Shown: positions 62,783 to 64,000 of the stretch, piece by piece
Numbering within the stretch: position 1 is the stretch's first letter
Layout: every line of letters starts with the position of its first letter
Origin: Rhabdothermincola sediminis
Lineage (GTDB): Bacteria; Actinomycetota; Acidimicrobiia; Acidimicrobiales; Acidimicrobilacustridaceae
DNA: 64,000 bases
NCBI RefSeq assembly: GCF_014805525.1
Contig: NZ_JACFSZ010000010.1
Coordinates: 62,001-126,000 of the forward strand
Direction of reading: 5' to 3'
Translations under genes and position numbers: made by a program
The notes under the pieces: generated by a model
The model's database searches: none
Told to the model about the DNA's origin: nothing
The model's input: the letters and a program-made list of their open reading frames with translations, nothing else

Positions 62783-64000
62783 GTGTACCCAGGGGCCCAC
62801 GCTACGACCCAACCCGACAAACCCGCCTACGTGATGGCCTCGACTGGCCGGGTGATCACCTACCGCGAACTCGACGAGGAGGCCAACCGCCTCTCGCAGC
62901 TGTTCCGGGCGGCGGGTCTGCGGCCGGGTGACCACATGGCGTTCTGCATGGAGAACCACCCGAAGTTCCTCGCCATCGCCTGGGGGGCACAGTACGCCGG
63001 CCTCTACTACACGGCAATCAGTAGCCGGCTCACGAGCGAGGAGGTGGAGTACATCGTCAACGACTGCGGCGCGAAGGTGTTCATCACCTCGCAGTACAAG
63101 GCGGAGGCGGCCGAGCACCTCGTGGACCGGATGCCGAACGTGTCGGTCCGCCTCGTGCTCGACGGCCCGCTCGAGGGCTACGAGCCCTACGAGGAGGTCG
63201 TCGGCCGGTACCCGGCCGAACCGCTCGCCGACAGGGTGGCGGGCAAGGACATGCTCTATTCCTCGGGCACCACCGGTCGCCCCAAGGGCGTGAAGCCGGC
63301 CTTCCCGTCCGAGCCGATCGACCAGCCCACGGCGGTGACCGGCCTGATGCAGCTGCTGTTCCAGGCCGACCCCTCGATGGTGTACCTGTCCCCCGCGCCG
63401 CTGTACCACGCAGCGCCGCTGCGCTTCACCATGGCCGTGCACCAGATCGGTGGCACCGCCGTGATCATGGAGCACTTCGACGCCGAGGAGGCGCTCGCCC
63501 TGATCGAGCGGTATCGCGTCACCCACAGCCAGTGGGTGCCGACGATGTTCGTGCGGATGCTCAAGCTGCCCGAGGAGGTCCGCAACCGCTACGACGTGTC
63601 GAGCATGCGGGTCGCCATCCACGCGGCCGCCCCCTGCCCGGTGCCGGTGAAGCGCCAGATGATCGAGTGGTGGGGGCCGGTCATCCACGAGTACTACGCC
63701 GCCACCGAGGGCAACGGCTTCGTCTACTGCAACAGCGAGGACTGGCTCGCCCACCCCGGCACGGTGGGCCGCCCGTTGCTCGGCGAGGTGCACATCGTCG
63801 GCGAGGACGGCGAGGAGGTCCCCGTCGGGGAGGAGGGCACGATCTACTTCAGTGGCGGCAATGACTTCGAGTACCACAACGATCCGGAGAAGACCGCGCA
63901 GTCCCGCAACGATCGGGGCTGGACCACCCTCGGCGACGTGGGGCGGGTGGACGAGGACGGTTTCCTCTACCTGACCGACCGCAAGAGCTACATGATCATC
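62783..64000 (+). CDS. AMP-dependent acyl-CoA synthetase, N-terminal part (runs off window)
   Basis: From a GTG at 62783 with GAGAGGA upstream; open to the window end, 406 residues visible. MLYSSGTTGRPKGVKPA is the AMP-binding P-loop, YYAATEGNGFVYC the A5 motif, and GWTTLGDVGRVDEDGFLYLTDRKS the A7-A8 region. It belongs to the ANL superfamily and activates a carboxylic acid as acyl-AMP, then acyl-CoA. The chain length is unknown. The C-terminal lid domain is outside the window. Confidence 0.92.
   Translation, partial: MYPGAHATTQPDKPAYVMASTGRVITYRELDEEANRLSQLFRAAGLRPGDHMAFCMENHPKFLAIAWGAQYAGLYYTAISSRLTSEEVEYIVNDCGAKVFITSQYKAEAAEHLVDRMPNVSVRLVLDGPLEGYEPYEEVVGRYPAEPLADRVAGKDMLYSSGTTGRPKGVKPAFPSEPIDQPTAVTGLMQLLFQADPSMVYLSPAPLYHAAPLRFTMAVHQIGGTAVIMEHFDAEEALALIERYRVTHSQWVPTMFVRMLKLPEEVRNRYDVSSMRVAIHAAAPCPVPVKRQMIEWWGPVIHEYYAATEGNGFVYCNSEDWLAHPGTVGRPLLGEVHIVGEDGEEVPVGEEGTIYFSGGNDFEYHNDPEKTAQSRNDRGWTTLGDVGRVDEDGFLYLTDRKSYMII

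Noticed and set aside
62693-63877. 394-codon minus-strand frame
   Set aside because: It lies opposite the acyl-CoA synthetase, which has clear adenylation motifs and a ribosome site.

Overview
The window is 64 kb of very GC-rich DNA with dense, often overlapping genes. The gene content fits a high-GC actinobacterium (Actinomycetota), most likely of the Acidimicrobiia type. The markers are a complete Pup-proteasome locus, the PafB/PafC WYL regulators, the bifunctional F420 gene fbiC, a MarP-like protease and a DUF3151 protein. The class-level assignment is inference. No rRNA, tRNA or CRISPR array was seen.

Layout. Positions 1-27,000 run almost entirely on the minus strand and hold the Pup-proteasome locus. 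In transcription order it reads mpa/arc (26.9 kb), dop, pup, prcB, prcA, then [xfp, ackA], pafA, pafB, pafC, lepB, a glycerophosphodiesterase (plus strand), tatA, tatC, a helY-type helicase, a YegS-C-like protein and a partial M20 amidohydrolase. The bracketed phosphoketolase-acetate kinase pair is wrecked. The xfp gene is cut in two by about 7.9 kb of foreign DNA (12,602-20,533) and has lost its middle. Both xfp pieces and ackA carry further frame lesions. The inserted DNA holds an internally deleted IS3-family element, the stub of a secreted-protein gene, a His-rich lipoprotein built from two 189-residue repeats, a cupredoxin lipoprotein and a ferritin-like protein. It also holds two tandem ECF sigma/anti-sigma modules, a receiver-HATPase gene with a nonsense codon, and a decayed second ferritin-like gene at the far edge.

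Positions 27-39 kb hold a ferredoxin, a MarP-like CvpA/serine protease and a tRNA T-loop modification operon (ThiS-like carrier, TtuA-like sulfurtransferase, TrmI). Next come three small membrane proteins, a zinc-ribbon/TM/serine protease, a LON-domain protein, a PBP4-type carboxypeptidase, a two-subunit ADP-forming acyl-CoA synthetase, a GH84 enzyme and a TetR regulator.

Positions 39-50 kb run mostly on the plus strand. They hold transketolase, transaldolase, 6-phosphogluconolactonase, fbiC, a LOG-family protein, and a three-gene set (Cys-rich protein, McrB-like AAA+ ATPase, possible DUF2357-like partner) that may be an undescribed functional unit. Positions 50-64 kb hold typA/bipA, a GH13 glucosidase, RNase D, a rhodanese, mobA, a GT87 membrane glycosyltransferase, DUF3151, an alpha/beta hydrolase, pyruvate kinase, a histidine phosphatase, a SirB1-type protein, a secreted protein and a partial acyl-CoA synthetase running off the end.

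How it works together: Pup tagging (PafA), depupylation (Dop), unfolding (Mpa) and degradation (PrcAB) are all encoded here. Pup ends in Gly-Gly-Glu, so it needs no deamidation. Central carbon flow appears to rest on transketolase/transaldolase and pyruvate kinase, while the phosphoketolase-acetate kinase shunt has been lost.
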